11,512 nucleotides of DNA from Chromatiales bacterium (GTDB taxonomy: Bacteria > Pseudomonadota > Gammaproteobacteria > SZUA-140): assembly GCA_031285245.1 (NCBI GenBank), contig JAITWN010000010.1, positions 1 to 11,512 on the forward strand, given 5' to 3'. The notes under the pieces were generated by a model, which did not search any database, was not told the DNA's origin, and saw only the letters and a program-made list of their open reading frames with translations. Below are positions 1 to 6,665 of this stretch, piece by piece; the first letter of the stretch is position 1, and every line of letters begins with the position of its first letter. Position numbers and translations under genes: made by a program.

Positions 1-72
1 GGCCGTATTTCGACCGATAAGTTGTAACGTCGTCATAGAGCTCACTAGAGCATAGATAGGTTCAGGCAAGGT

Positions 73-2451
73 ATGCCTACATCAGCAGCCCAATTCAAAC
101 CCGGTGCCATCATTCCCATCCTGCCGCCACCAGCGGCGGAACCGCTGTCGTGCAATGCGGTCATGGTGGGCGAAAAGATTACAGTTCATCTGTTCGATGG
201 CTCCCGCTTTGCCGGCATGCTGCAAAAGTTCCTGCGCACCGAGCAGCGCCTCGTTCTCACTATCGAGGGCAACCCCACCGCTCAGGCTCTGCCGTTCGCC
301 AATCTACGGCTGTTTGAACTGCCACAACCGCGCACCTGGACGTCCGCCAGCACGCCAGGAGTCGCAACCGATGGCGCAGCGAGCCCCGTCCGTTATCGCA
401 TCAAAATGAAGGACGGTGCATCCGTCGCGGGCTGCTCACTTGGCTATCGCAGAGATGCCGCCGGACTCTACATCTATCCGCTACGCGAAGACAACACCTA
501 TACCAACGCTTTCGTTCCGCATACCTCGATAGCCGACTACGCCTTCGAAAATGCCGAGCTCCCGGTGCATGCACAGACCCAAACACCGGCAGCGCCAGCG
601 AAGGCCGTCATAGATTCACCAGAAGCACTGGAAGAAGCGCTCATTCATCACGTCGCGCCCCCCAAGCTCAGGCTTGGCGAAATCCTGGTGAAAGAAGCGC
701 TCATCACGCAAGAGCAGCTCGATGAAGCGCTGGCGAAGCAGAAAGCTCTGCGCGCGCAGGGCAAAAACATGCAGATCGGCCAAGTGCTGATGGAACTCGG
801 CACGCTCGACCTCGCCGCCATCATGCAGGCGCTGTCGGAACGACTCGGCATTCCGTATATCAATCTCGATAAATTCAAATTCAATCCGGAAGCGATTCAG
901 TACGTACCTGAGGAAATGGTACGCAAGCATCATGTCGTGCCGATCCACTTCTTCGATAACAAGCTGGTGGTGGCGATTGAAAATCCGCTCGACTGGCACG
1001 CGCTCGATGAAATTCGCTTCCACTGCAATCTACTGGTCGAGCAGGTCATGGCGTCGCACGCGGCCATCGAGCGTGCAATCAGCACGCTGTATTCAGCCCC
1101 CGATCTGCAGGAATCATTGCAGGATTTTGTCATCAGCGGCGGCAATGATGATGACGAGCGCGAAGTCGAATACGACGAGTCCGCGGTGCAGGACAACGTC
1201 ATCGTCAAACTGGTCAACAAGATCATCATCGACGCCTGTAACCAGCGCGCCTCCGATATTCACATCGAGCCCTACCCCGGCAAAAACAAGACCGTGGTAC
1301 GCATCCGCAAAGATGGCGTGCTGAAAAATTACTACGAAATCCCGAGCAAGATGCGTAACGCGGTGGTCGCGCGCATCAAGATCATGGCCGATCTCGACAT
1401 CTCGGAGAAACGCAAACCCCAGGACGGCAAGATCGATTTCAAAAAATTCGGACCGCTGAAGATCGAGCTGCGCATCGCCACCATTCCAACGACCGCCGAC
1501 CAGGAAGACATCGTCATGCGTATCCTGGCGAGCGGCGAACCGGTGCCGCTCGACAAGCTCGGCCTGTCGGCGCGCAATGCGAAGGCACTGCGCAGCCTCG
1601 TCACCAAGCCCTATGGGCTTTTTTTGGTCTGCGGCCCCACCGGTTCAGGAAAAACCACGACGCTGCATTCGGTGCTCGGTTACCTCAATACCAGCGAACG
1701 CAAGATCTGGACGGCTGAAGATCCGGTTGAAATCACCCAGCGCGGCTTGCGCCAAGTGGTGGTCAAACCCAAGATTGGGCTGACCTTCGCCGCCGCCATG
1801 CGCGCTTTTTTGCGCGCTGACCCTGACGTCATCATGGTCGGTGAAATGCGTGACAAAGAAACCACCGGCATGGGTATCGAAGCCTCACTCACCGGACACA
1901 TGGTGCTCTCCACGCTGCACACCAACTCCGCGCCGGAAACCGTCACGCGTCTGCTCGACATGGGCATGGATCCGTTCAACTTCGCCGACGCCCTGCTCGG
2001 CATCGTCGCCCAGCGTCTGACGCGGCGCCTATGCGAACATTGCAAAGAAGCCTATACGCCTGACGCTGCGGAAATAGACGATTTGCTCACTGAATATTGC
2101 TATGAACTGCTGCCACGGCAAGCGCCACCAGAGCTGCGCAAGGAAGTGCACGAGCGAATCTTGAACGAATGGAAGGAAAGCTTCCTCGATGCGAGCGGCA
2201 ACTTCAAACTGTGCCACGCCAAAGGCTGCCCGACATGTGATGGCACTGGCTTTAAAGGACGCCTCGGTATACACGAGCTACTCACCGCCACCGATGCCAT
2301 CAAAAAGAAGATCCATGAAGAGGCAACGGTGTCAGAACTGTTTGAAACCGCGATCGGCGAAGGCATGCGCACACTGAAACAGGACGGCATCGAGAAAGTC
2401 ATGCAGGGATTGACCGACATTCGTACTGTACGCACGGCTTGCATCCGCTGA
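73..2451 (+). CDS. GspE/PilB-family secretion or pilus assembly ATPase with MshEN domain and long N-terminal extension
   Basis: Cytoplasmic hexameric ATPase of the type II secretion/type IV pilus superfamily, 792 residues, longer than typical PilB or GspE (about 500-570). Residues 1-190 are an extra region containing two similar beta-rich segments (about 35-83 and 107-156). Residues 199-340 match an MshEN domain: RLGEIL at 200-205 is followed by spaced leucines, and a weaker second motif starts near 235 (QIG in place of RLG). Some MshEN domains bind c-di-GMP, so binding here is inference. The catalytic core has RASDIHIEP (392-400), RKPQDG (447-452), Walker A GPTGSGKT (521-528), the Asp box around 546-553, Walker B with DVIMVGE (585-591) and the His box STLHTN (613-618). 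Zinc-type CxxC pairs lie at C654/C657 and C719/C722. The ATG is preceded by AGGCAAGG. No pilC, pilD or other gsp gene is in view, so the machine it powers cannot be named. Confidence 0.93.
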   Translation: MPTSAAQFKPGAIIPILPPPAAEPLSCNAVMVGEKITVHLFDGSRFAGMLQKFLRTEQRLVLTIEGNPTAQALPFANLRLFELPQPRTWTSASTPGVATDGAASPVRYRIKMKDGASVAGCSLGYRRDAAGLYIYPLREDNTYTNAFVPHTSIADYAFENAELPVHAQTQTPAAPAKAVIDSPEALEEALIHHVAPPKLRLGEILVKEALITQEQLDEALAKQKALRAQGKNMQIGQVLMELGTLDLAAIMQALSERLGIPYINLDKFKFNPEAIQYVPEEMVRKHHVVPIHFFDNKLVVAIENPLDWHALDEIRFHCNLLVEQVMASHAAIERAISTLYSAPDLQESLQDFVISGGNDDDEREVEYDESAVQDNVIVKLVNKIIIDACNQRASDIHIEPYPGKNKTVVRIRKDGVLKNYYEIPSKMRNAVVARIKIMADLDISEKRKPQDGKIDFKKFGPLKIELRIATIPTTADQEDIVMRILASGEPVPLDKLGLSARNAKALRSLVTKPYGLFLVCGPTGSGKTTTLHSVLGYLNTSERKIWTAEDPVEITQRGLRQVVVKPKIGLTFAAAMRAFLRADPDVIMVGEMRDKETTGMGIEASLTGHMVLSTLHTNSAPETVTRLLDMGMDPFNFADALLGIVAQRLTRRLCEHCKEAYTPDAAEIDDLLTEYCYELLPRQAPPELRKEVHERILNEWKESFLDASGNFKLCHAKGCPTCDGTGFKGRLGIHELLTATDAIKKKIHEEATVSELFETAIGEGMRTLKQDGIEKVMQGLTDIRTVRTACIR

Positions 2452-2559
2452 GGTAGCAGCGCGCAGTACCCTCTCATCTCTCCGGCTGCGAAATGGTGAC
2501 CAGCAGCGCGATGCATCGGAAAAAAACAAAAGCTTTTCTGGATTCCCCACAGTCATTAG

Positions 2560-2585
2560 GTTGGGCTGAGCTTGCGAAGCCCAAC
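2560..2585. repeat. GTTGGGCT stem-loop, dispersed-repeat type
   Basis: GTTGGGCT at 2560-2567 pairs perfectly with AGCCCAAC at 2578-2585 across a 10-nt loop (GAGCTTGCGA). The motif resembles small palindromic intergenic repeats common in beta- and gammaproteobacteria, which read GTTGGGCTTCGCAAGC on the other strand. No T-tract follows on either strand, so it is not a standard terminator. Only one copy is in this window, so dispersal is inferred from general knowledge. Confidence 0.6.
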
Positions 2586-2608
2586 ACATGCAGAGCAGCT
2601 AGAGGTTT

Positions 2609-2710
2609 CTGTCGGCGTGTTGCATGACGAGACACGCTTTTCGCCATCCTGGCCGCTCGAACGCCGCCTTCCCTGGCGGCGTACGGTCTCGTCAGGCCAC
2701 ACGCCGACAG
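2609..2710. repeat. Nested inverted-repeat element, about 102 bp
   Basis: The outer arms at 2609-2633 and 2686-2710 are inverted repeats of 25 nt with two mismatches. Inside lie two perfect hairpins: GCCA-TCC-TGGC at 2643-2653, and ACGCCGCC (2661-2668) with GGCGGCGT (2675-2682) around the loop TTCCCT. The whole could fold as a three-way cruciform in DNA or as a branched RNA. No transposase or T-tract is associated with it. It could be a non-autonomous palindromic repeat or a structured RNA segment. Confidence 0.6.
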
Positions 2711-2850
2711 CGACCCTCAGGGCTTGGTGTTGAATTCGCAGAGGCCTCGCGGCTGGGCAACGATGGCCGCCTGCCCACAGCGGACGGTCGTCACTGCAGC
2801 ATGCCTTGCTAATTGATGATTGGGAATTAGGGGCGCGGCGTTTTGCCGCA

Positions 2851-2879
2851 TTCACAGCATTTTCGCCGCCTTTTAAGAT
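2851..2879 (+). promoter_or_regulatory. Predicted sigma70-type promoter of the candidate sRNA
   Basis: A -35 hexamer TTCACA (2851-2856, 5 of 6 matches to consensus) is separated by 17 bp from a -10 hexamer TAAGAT (2874-2879, 4 of 6). The expected transcription start is near 2886. It sits 58 bp ahead of a strong intrinsic terminator, with no open reading frame between them. Confidence 0.45.
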
Positions 2880-2885
2880 AGTTTC

Positions 2886-2967
2886 TCCGCGTGTTGATTG
2901 AGATGCGCGGGTGACTCTTCAAGTGCCCCCCCCTTGAGCTCCACCGTTATCGGTGGAGCTTTTTTTT
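2886..2967 (+). ncRNA. Candidate small non-coding RNA with C-rich loop and intrinsic terminator
   Basis: The predicted transcript of about 82 nt runs from the expected start of the 2851-2879 promoter to the T-tract ending at 2967. It contains a 5' hairpin at 2887-2910 (CCGCG with CGCGG, extended by wobble and A-U pairs to 9 bp around GATTGA). A second short hairpin pairs TCAAG at 2919-2923 with CTTGA at 2933-2937 and exposes a loop with seven unpaired C. The 3' terminator stem follows; it shares base 2937 with the second hairpin, so the two compete slightly. C-rich single strands in bacterial sRNAs often pair with purine-rich ribosome binding sites, so a trans-acting regulatory role is inferred. 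No known sRNA family was recognised. The element could instead be just the terminator of a longer transcript from the ATPase gene. Confidence 0.42.
2937..2967 (+). terminator. Strong rho-independent terminator
   Basis: AGCTCCACCG (2937-2946) pairs perfectly with CGGTGGAGCT (2951-2960) around the tetraloop TTAT, and seven T follow (2961-2967). The T-tract is on the plus strand only. On the minus strand the stem is followed by a G-run, so it should not end the debranching-enzyme transcript efficiently. Upstream it could serve the ATPase gene, 486 bp away, or the candidate sRNA. Confidence 0.9.
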
Positions 2968-2988
2968 CCTAATCTGCGCGCACCCCCT

Positions 2989-5160
2989 TCAAATCTTCAG
3001 TTCCACGCCGACGTCACCTTGGCGGTGTTTAATGTGCAGCGCCACGTCCGAGCCGTGACGGCGGATCGCGAGATCGACGACGCCGACATCGCCAAACCGC
3101 AGGCCCTTGATCCAGACGCGCCCGATTTGCGGCGGCAAGCGGGGGTGATTGAAACACACCTGCGACTTACTATCCGGTGAGAATTCCATGCCGAGACACG
3201 CCTGGAGCAGCATGAAAACCGTGCCGCTCGCCCAGGCCTGTGGTGAGCAGGCTACTGGATAAAGGGTGGGACCTTGCCCAGGCAGGCGGTTGAAACCGCA
3301 GAATAGTTCTGGAAGGCGGCCGAGATCGAAGAAGGTCGACGCGTTGAACATGCCGGTCAGGATGTGGAGCGCCGCCTCAGTATGGCCATAGCGCGCGAGC
3401 CCGGCTGCGACGATCGCAGTGTCGTGCGGCCATACCGAGCCGTTGTGATAGGACATCGGGTTATAGCGTGTTTCTCCGGCGAAGATCGTGCGTATGCCCC
3501 AGCCGTTGAAGCCGTCCTCGCTGAGCATGCTCTCAGCGATGCGCTGCGCGTGCTCTGGCGTTGCGATGCCACAATACAGCGCATGGCCGGGGTTGGAGCT
3601 GCGCACCGCGCAGGGGCGCTTGTTGCCATCGAGTGCCATGGCATAAGTGCCGAGCTCTTCGATCCAGAAGGCCCGATCGAACGCGGTGGCAAGCGGTTCG
3701 AGACGGCTGCGCCACCTTAATGCGATCTCGGTATGACCGAGCATCATCGCCAGCTCGGCGCCGAGCTGATAAGCCTCATACACGTAGCCTTGTACCTCGC
3801 ACAGCGCGATCGGTGGTTCAGCGGGGCTGCCGTTGCGATGCCAGATCGAATCGTCTGAATCCTTCCAGCCCTGCTGTACCAGGCCACGTTCGCAGTGACG
3901 GCGGTATTCGACAAAGCCGTCGCTGTCGCAATCGCCGTAACGCTCGATCCAGTCGATAGCGCGCGTGATGTGCGGCCACAGCTCAGCGATGAAAGCGCGA
4001 TCGTCGGTGCGTTGCCAGTATCTGCCGGCGAGAATCACGAAGAGAGGGGTGGCATCGATGGTGCCGTAGTAGCGCTGGAAGGGTACTTCACCGAGTGTAG
4101 CCATTTCGCCTTCGCGCAGCTCGTGCAGGATTTTCCCTGGTTCGGCATCAGAAGTGGGATCGTGGCTATCAGCCTGAGTTGCAGCGAGGAAGCTCAGCAC
4201 GCCACGAGCAAGACTCGGCTGTGCCCACAGCGTCTGTAGCGCCGTGATCAAACCATCGCGACCGAAGGGCGTTGAGAACCAAGGCACGCCGGCATAAGGA
4301 TAGGGACCATAACGTGTATCGGTAACCAGCATTTGCAGGTCAGCCGTTGAGCGATTTATCCAGTCGTTGAAGAGTTCGTTATCGGTATGTACTGCCGTGC
4401 GCGAAGCAATACGCTCGGCGCGCGTCTGCGTGAGTCTGCGTACCGCTTCGGAGTGAGTGGTGACAAAGGTTGGCGCCGCACCGCTGATGCATATGGCGGC
4501 GATTTCCATCTCGTAGGGGACGCGGGGAGCAAGGCGCAATGTGAAGCGTGCGCTCGATGCGCTGATCTTGTCAGGTTTGGTGTTGAAACGGATTTTAGTC
4601 TGACGAATGACATCGTCGAGGCCTCGATAACTCAGTATCGTTGCGCTACCCGCTACACTGGCCGGCAACATCTCACCTCTGCGCGGCCGTTGCACGCCGC
4701 GGATTTCAAACATATCGCTGAAATCCGCACCGAACTCATATTCGATCAGCAGCTCGATTTCGTGCGGACCGTAATTCACGAGCACTAAACGTTCGTGCAT
4801 CGTGCAATTGTGCACGGCGGTGACACGATGCAGGTGCAGCGTGCCCTTGCCGATCAAAAGCTGCTCGCCGCGGTAAATATCAGGCGTTGTTTGATCGACC
4901 ACCAGCAGGCTGTTGTCGATCTTGATGGTGGAGTTGAGCAGCATCGGCGTGTGCCCGGCAACATTCATGCGCCAGCACGATAGATGGCGAGTGCCGAGAA
5001 AATAGAGACCGTATTCGCCAGCGCCCGAGCAGCAGACTTCGCCGTGGCGATCGAAAACCGCGAAAGTATCTCCTTCCTTCAGTACGCAGGTGCGGTCGTC
5101 CTCACGCGTGGAGACGACCGGGACATGCTGATGTGGTTCGAGCTGGACCGCTTGATTCAT
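2989..5160 (-). CDS. Amylo-alpha-1,6-glucosidase / glycogen debranching-type glycoside hydrolase
   Basis: Predicted 723-residue cytoplasmic enzyme acting on alpha-1,6 branches of glycogen-like alpha-glucans or related oligosaccharides. Residues about 20-215 form the beta-rich N-terminal domain found in bacterial debranching enzymes of this group. From about 260 onward comes an (alpha/alpha)6 barrel with family blocks WFSTPFGRDGLITALQ (294-309), KILHELREGEMA (343-354), YYGTIDATPLF (364-374), GWKDSDDSIWH (431-441), SYHNGSVWPHD (570-580) and PVACSPQAWASG (635-646). Acidic residues in these blocks are the catalytic candidates. The start at 5160 is chosen because GAGGGAA lies 5 nt upstream. An upstream start at 5385 would run inside the glycosyltransferase gene. 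It lies 25 bp downstream of that gene on the same strand, so an operon is likely. No signal peptide is seen. Exact substrate is not certain; family members range from glycogen debranching to other glucosidases. Confidence 0.88.
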   Translation of the reverse strand: MNQAVQLEPHQHVPVVSTREDDRTCVLKEGDTFAVFDRHGEVCCSGAGEYGLYFLGTRHLSCWRMNVAGHTPMLLNSTIKIDNSLLVVDQTTPDIYRGEQLLIGKGTLHLHRVTAVHNCTMHERLVLVNYGPHEIELLIEYEFGADFSDMFEIRGVQRPRRGEMLPASVAGSATILSYRGLDDVIRQTKIRFNTKPDKISASSARFTLRLAPRVPYEMEIAAICISGAAPTFVTTHSEAVRRLTQTRAERIASRTAVHTDNELFNDWINRSTADLQMLVTDTRYGPYPYAGVPWFSTPFGRDGLITALQTLWAQPSLARGVLSFLAATQADSHDPTSDAEPGKILHELREGEMATLGEVPFQRYYGTIDATPLFVILAGRYWQRTDDRAFIAELWPHITRAIDWIERYGDCDSDGFVEYRRHCERGLVQQGWKDSDDSIWHRNGSPAEPPIALCEVQGYVYEAYQLGAELAMMLGHTEIALRWRSRLEPLATAFDRAFWIEELGTYAMALDGNKRPCAVRSSNPGHALYCGIATPEHAQRIAESMLSEDGFNGWGIRTIFAGETRYNPMSYHNGSVWPHDTAIVAAGLARYGHTEAALHILTGMFNASTFFDLGRLPELFCGFNRLPGQGPTLYPVACSPQAWASGTVFMLLQACLGMEFSPDSKSQVCFNHPRLPPQIGRVWIKGLRFGDVGVVDLAIRRHGSDVALHIKHRQGDVGVELKI

Positions 5161-5185
5161 GACGCTTCCCTCGTGCTGAAGGGAA

Positions 5186-6295
5186 TCAGGCCCGCGAAGC
5201 GCCCGCCGCTGTGATGGCGGCGTGGCTTGTGCGGTTCCACTCCGGTGAAGCGCTGCTGCTGTTTGCAGCGCTGCCCTCGATGAGCAGTCGATAGGCTGCA
5301 AGATAGCCATCTGCCATTTTGCGGGCGGAGAAGTTTTCCTCGAAGTGACGACGACAGGCGCGCCGGTCGATGCGCTCGATATCACTCAGCGCACTGACGG
5401 CCTGATCCTGATTGTCGACGATATAGCCAGTGTGGCCATGGAGCATGACTTCGGGGACTGAGCCGCGCTGATAAGCGATGACGGGCGTGCCGCAGGCAAG
5501 CGCTTCCACCATGGCAAGACCAAAGGGTTCGGGCCAACTGACAGGGAAGAGTAGTGCTAGCGCGCCGCCGAGCAGTTCGTTCTTGCCGCGATCGTCGATT
5601 TCACCGAGGAATTCAATATTCGGCTCGCGCAGCAGCGGACGGATGCGCTGTTCGAAATACTCGCGATCGGCGGCATCGACTTTGGCCGCCATGCGCAGCG
5701 GCAGGCCAGTGCGTAGCGCGATATTGATGGCTTCCTCAGGGCCTTTCTCGGGGGAGATGCGGCCGAGAAAAGCGAGATATTTTCCTTGCTGCGGCTGAAA
5801 ATCGTACAGCTGCTCAGGCATGCCGTTATACACCGTGCTGCTCCAACGCGCGCCCGGCAGAGGACGGCGCTGATCGTTGGAAATTGAGATCACCGGCATA
5901 TCGGAAAATTCTGCAAAGATCATCTTCAGCTCGGGAAGATCGAGCCGCCCATGCATCGTGCTCACCTGCGGCACCGCAATGTGCCGGCAGAGCGGGAAGT
6001 GCAGAAAGTCAGTATGGAAGTGGATGACGTCGAAAGAATGCGCGGCGCGGGCGACGGCGGCGAGTTGCAGCAACTGTCCAGTGAAATTGTCCTGTGCCTG
6101 GCCGGATAGTCGCAGCGACTGCGGTACGACGGGGCGTAGCTCAGCGCTGGTACGCGAATCTGCGCTCGCATACAGCACGACTTCATGACCCTGGCGGATC
6201 AGTTCCTCGGTCAGAAAATGAACCACTCTTTCCGTGCCGCCGTAGGTTTTTGGCGGAACGCTTTCAAACAGCGGTGCGACTTGGGCAATTTTCAT
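5186..6295 (-). CDS. GT4-family glycosyltransferase, GT-B fold
   Basis: Retaining nucleotide-sugar glycosyltransferase of 369 residues. The N-terminal Rossmann domain begins MKIAQVAPLFES and carries the YGGTERVV block (18-25), typical of the GT4 acceptor-side loop. The C-terminal donor domain has LGRISPEKGPEEAI (177-190) and the EX7E motif E256-E264 in PEPFGLAMVEALACGTPVIA. GxVPEV at 278-283 also fits the family. The last 28 residues are a Ser/Ala-rich tail without family features. The ATG at 6295 has GAGGAG 5 nt upstream. Pairing with the downstream debranching enzyme suggests a role in alpha-glucan or storage or osmoprotective sugar metabolism rather than in a lipopolysaccharide cluster, but donor and acceptor cannot be read from sequence. 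Confidence 0.9.
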   Translation of the reverse strand: MKIAQVAPLFESVPPKTYGGTERVVHFLTEELIRQGHEVVLYASADSRTSAELRPVVPQSLRLSGQAQDNFTGQLLQLAAVARAAHSFDVIHFHTDFLHFPLCRHIAVPQVSTMHGRLDLPELKMIFAEFSDMPVISISNDQRRPLPGARWSSTVYNGMPEQLYDFQPQQGKYLAFLGRISPEKGPEEAINIALRTGLPLRMAAKVDAADREYFEQRIRPLLREPNIEFLGEIDDRGKNELLGGALALLFPVSWPEPFGLAMVEALACGTPVIAYQRGSVPEVMLHGHTGYIVDNQDQAVSALSDIERIDRRACRRHFEENFSARKMADGYLAAYRLLIEGSAANSSSASPEWNRTSHAAITAAGASRA

Positions 6296-6502
6296 GAGCG
6301 CTCCTCATCCTTGAGAGTGCCTCCCACCACCTCAGGCAAGCATGGGGTTTCAGTAGCGGGAACGCAAGCGAGCGGTATGCTCGCCCGAATGTTCGGGCGT
6401 CCTTGCATGGCGACGGCTGCACTGAAAGTGCCGATCGCTTAGCGCAATGCTCCCATGATGATGCGAAGAAACATACAATAACGCGCCACTTTCCCGCGAT
6501 TT
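6296..6502 (-). promoter_or_regulatory. Leader region of the glycosyltransferase operon with overlapping hairpins
   Basis: This region lies upstream of the minus-strand operon. It contains CGCCCGAA-TG-TTCGGGCG, a perfect 18-nt palindrome at 6382-6399, and GCGAGC-GGTAT-GCTCGC, a perfect hairpin at 6368-6384. The two share bases 6382-6384, so they cannot both form fully. They sit about 73-104 nt upstream of the start codon. They could be an operator, an mRNA leader switch, or chance GC-rich pairing. I could not assign a confident -35/-10 pair, and no coding region is supported here. Confidence 0.4.
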
Positions 6503-6627
6503 TTAAGGAACCTCTGAAAAATCTCCGTCATTGCGAGGCGAAGCCGTCCACGTAGACGCGCCTGGGATTGCCGCGGTGCTGATAGCCGTCTGGCGCCCCT
6601 CGCAATGACGAAATCAGGGTTCCTTAA
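6503..6627. repeat. MITE-like palindromic element with TTAAGGAACC ends
   Basis: The terminal inverted repeats TTAAGGAACC (6503-6512) and GGTTCCTTAA (6618-6627) are perfect. Both are followed inward by CTGA/TCAG and then by a second perfect inverted pair, CGTCATTGCGAGG (6526-6538) and CCTCGCAATGACG (6598-6610). The CGTCATTGCGAGG core is a widely seen intergenic repeat type in bacteria. The element is 125 bp with no coding capacity. No clear target duplication is visible beyond the TTAA at each end. Its right end lies 38 bp from the Nudix gene ATG, so it may supply or disturb that promoter. Confidence 0.75.
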
Positions 6628-6665
6628 GCGTAATTTCAAATTAAATTTATTCATTGGCGATCCTG

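Larger units (their letters stand above)
2452..2850. other. Intergenic stretch without a convincing protein gene
   Basis: Between the ATPase stop and the sRNA promoter candidate I see no credible coding region. The open frames here on both strands lack recognisable motifs and good ribosome binding sites. The stretch holds a TTGGGCT-type hairpin repeat, a nested inverted-repeat element, a 6-bp inverted repeat with a 12-nt loop (TGGGCA at 2754-2759, TGCCCA at 2772-2777), an 8-bp palindrome GAGGCCTC near 2741, and a GCGGC/GCCGC hairpin at 2835-2849. No intrinsic terminator directly follows the ATPase gene. Confidence 0.6.

Noticed and set aside
1..72. Promoter for the ATPase gene (TTGTAA near 22 with CATAGAT near 51)
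   Set aside because: The spacing is too long and the -10 match weak. With only 72 bp upstream, no promoter can be supported.
616..1229. Long antisense frames within the ATPase gene
   Set aside because: They are shadows of the strong coding frame in GC-rich DNA, with no motif and no start signal.
2609..2710. Integron attC site
   Set aside because: No RYYYAAC/GTTRRRY core sites at the arm ends, no integrase, and no cassette array.
2556..2855. Open frame of about 99 codons on the minus strand in the intergenic region, and a plus-strand one at 2624-2812
   Set aside because: They cross the inverted-repeat element, have Arg/Cys/Ser-rich composition, no recognisable motif and no good ribosome binding site. 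They are best explained as chance frames in GC-rich DNA.
2937..2967. Bidirectional terminator also serving the debranching operon
   Set aside because: On the minus strand the stem is followed by a run of G rather than T, so only plus-strand termination is supported.
5161..5385. 75-codon N-terminal extension of the debranching enzyme
   Set aside because: It lies almost wholly inside the glycosyltransferase coding sequence and is low-complexity, while GAGGGAA precedes the ATG at 5160.
6382..6399. CGCCCGAATGTTCGGGCG as a LexA-type operator
   Set aside because: It matches neither the CTGT-N8-ACAG pattern nor the GAAC-N4-GTTC pattern, and the operon has no DNA-repair gene.
6185..6654. Open frames on both strands at 6185-6442 and 6439-6654
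   Set aside because: The first overlaps the glycosyltransferase antisense and the second reads through the MITE-like element. Neither has a coding signature.
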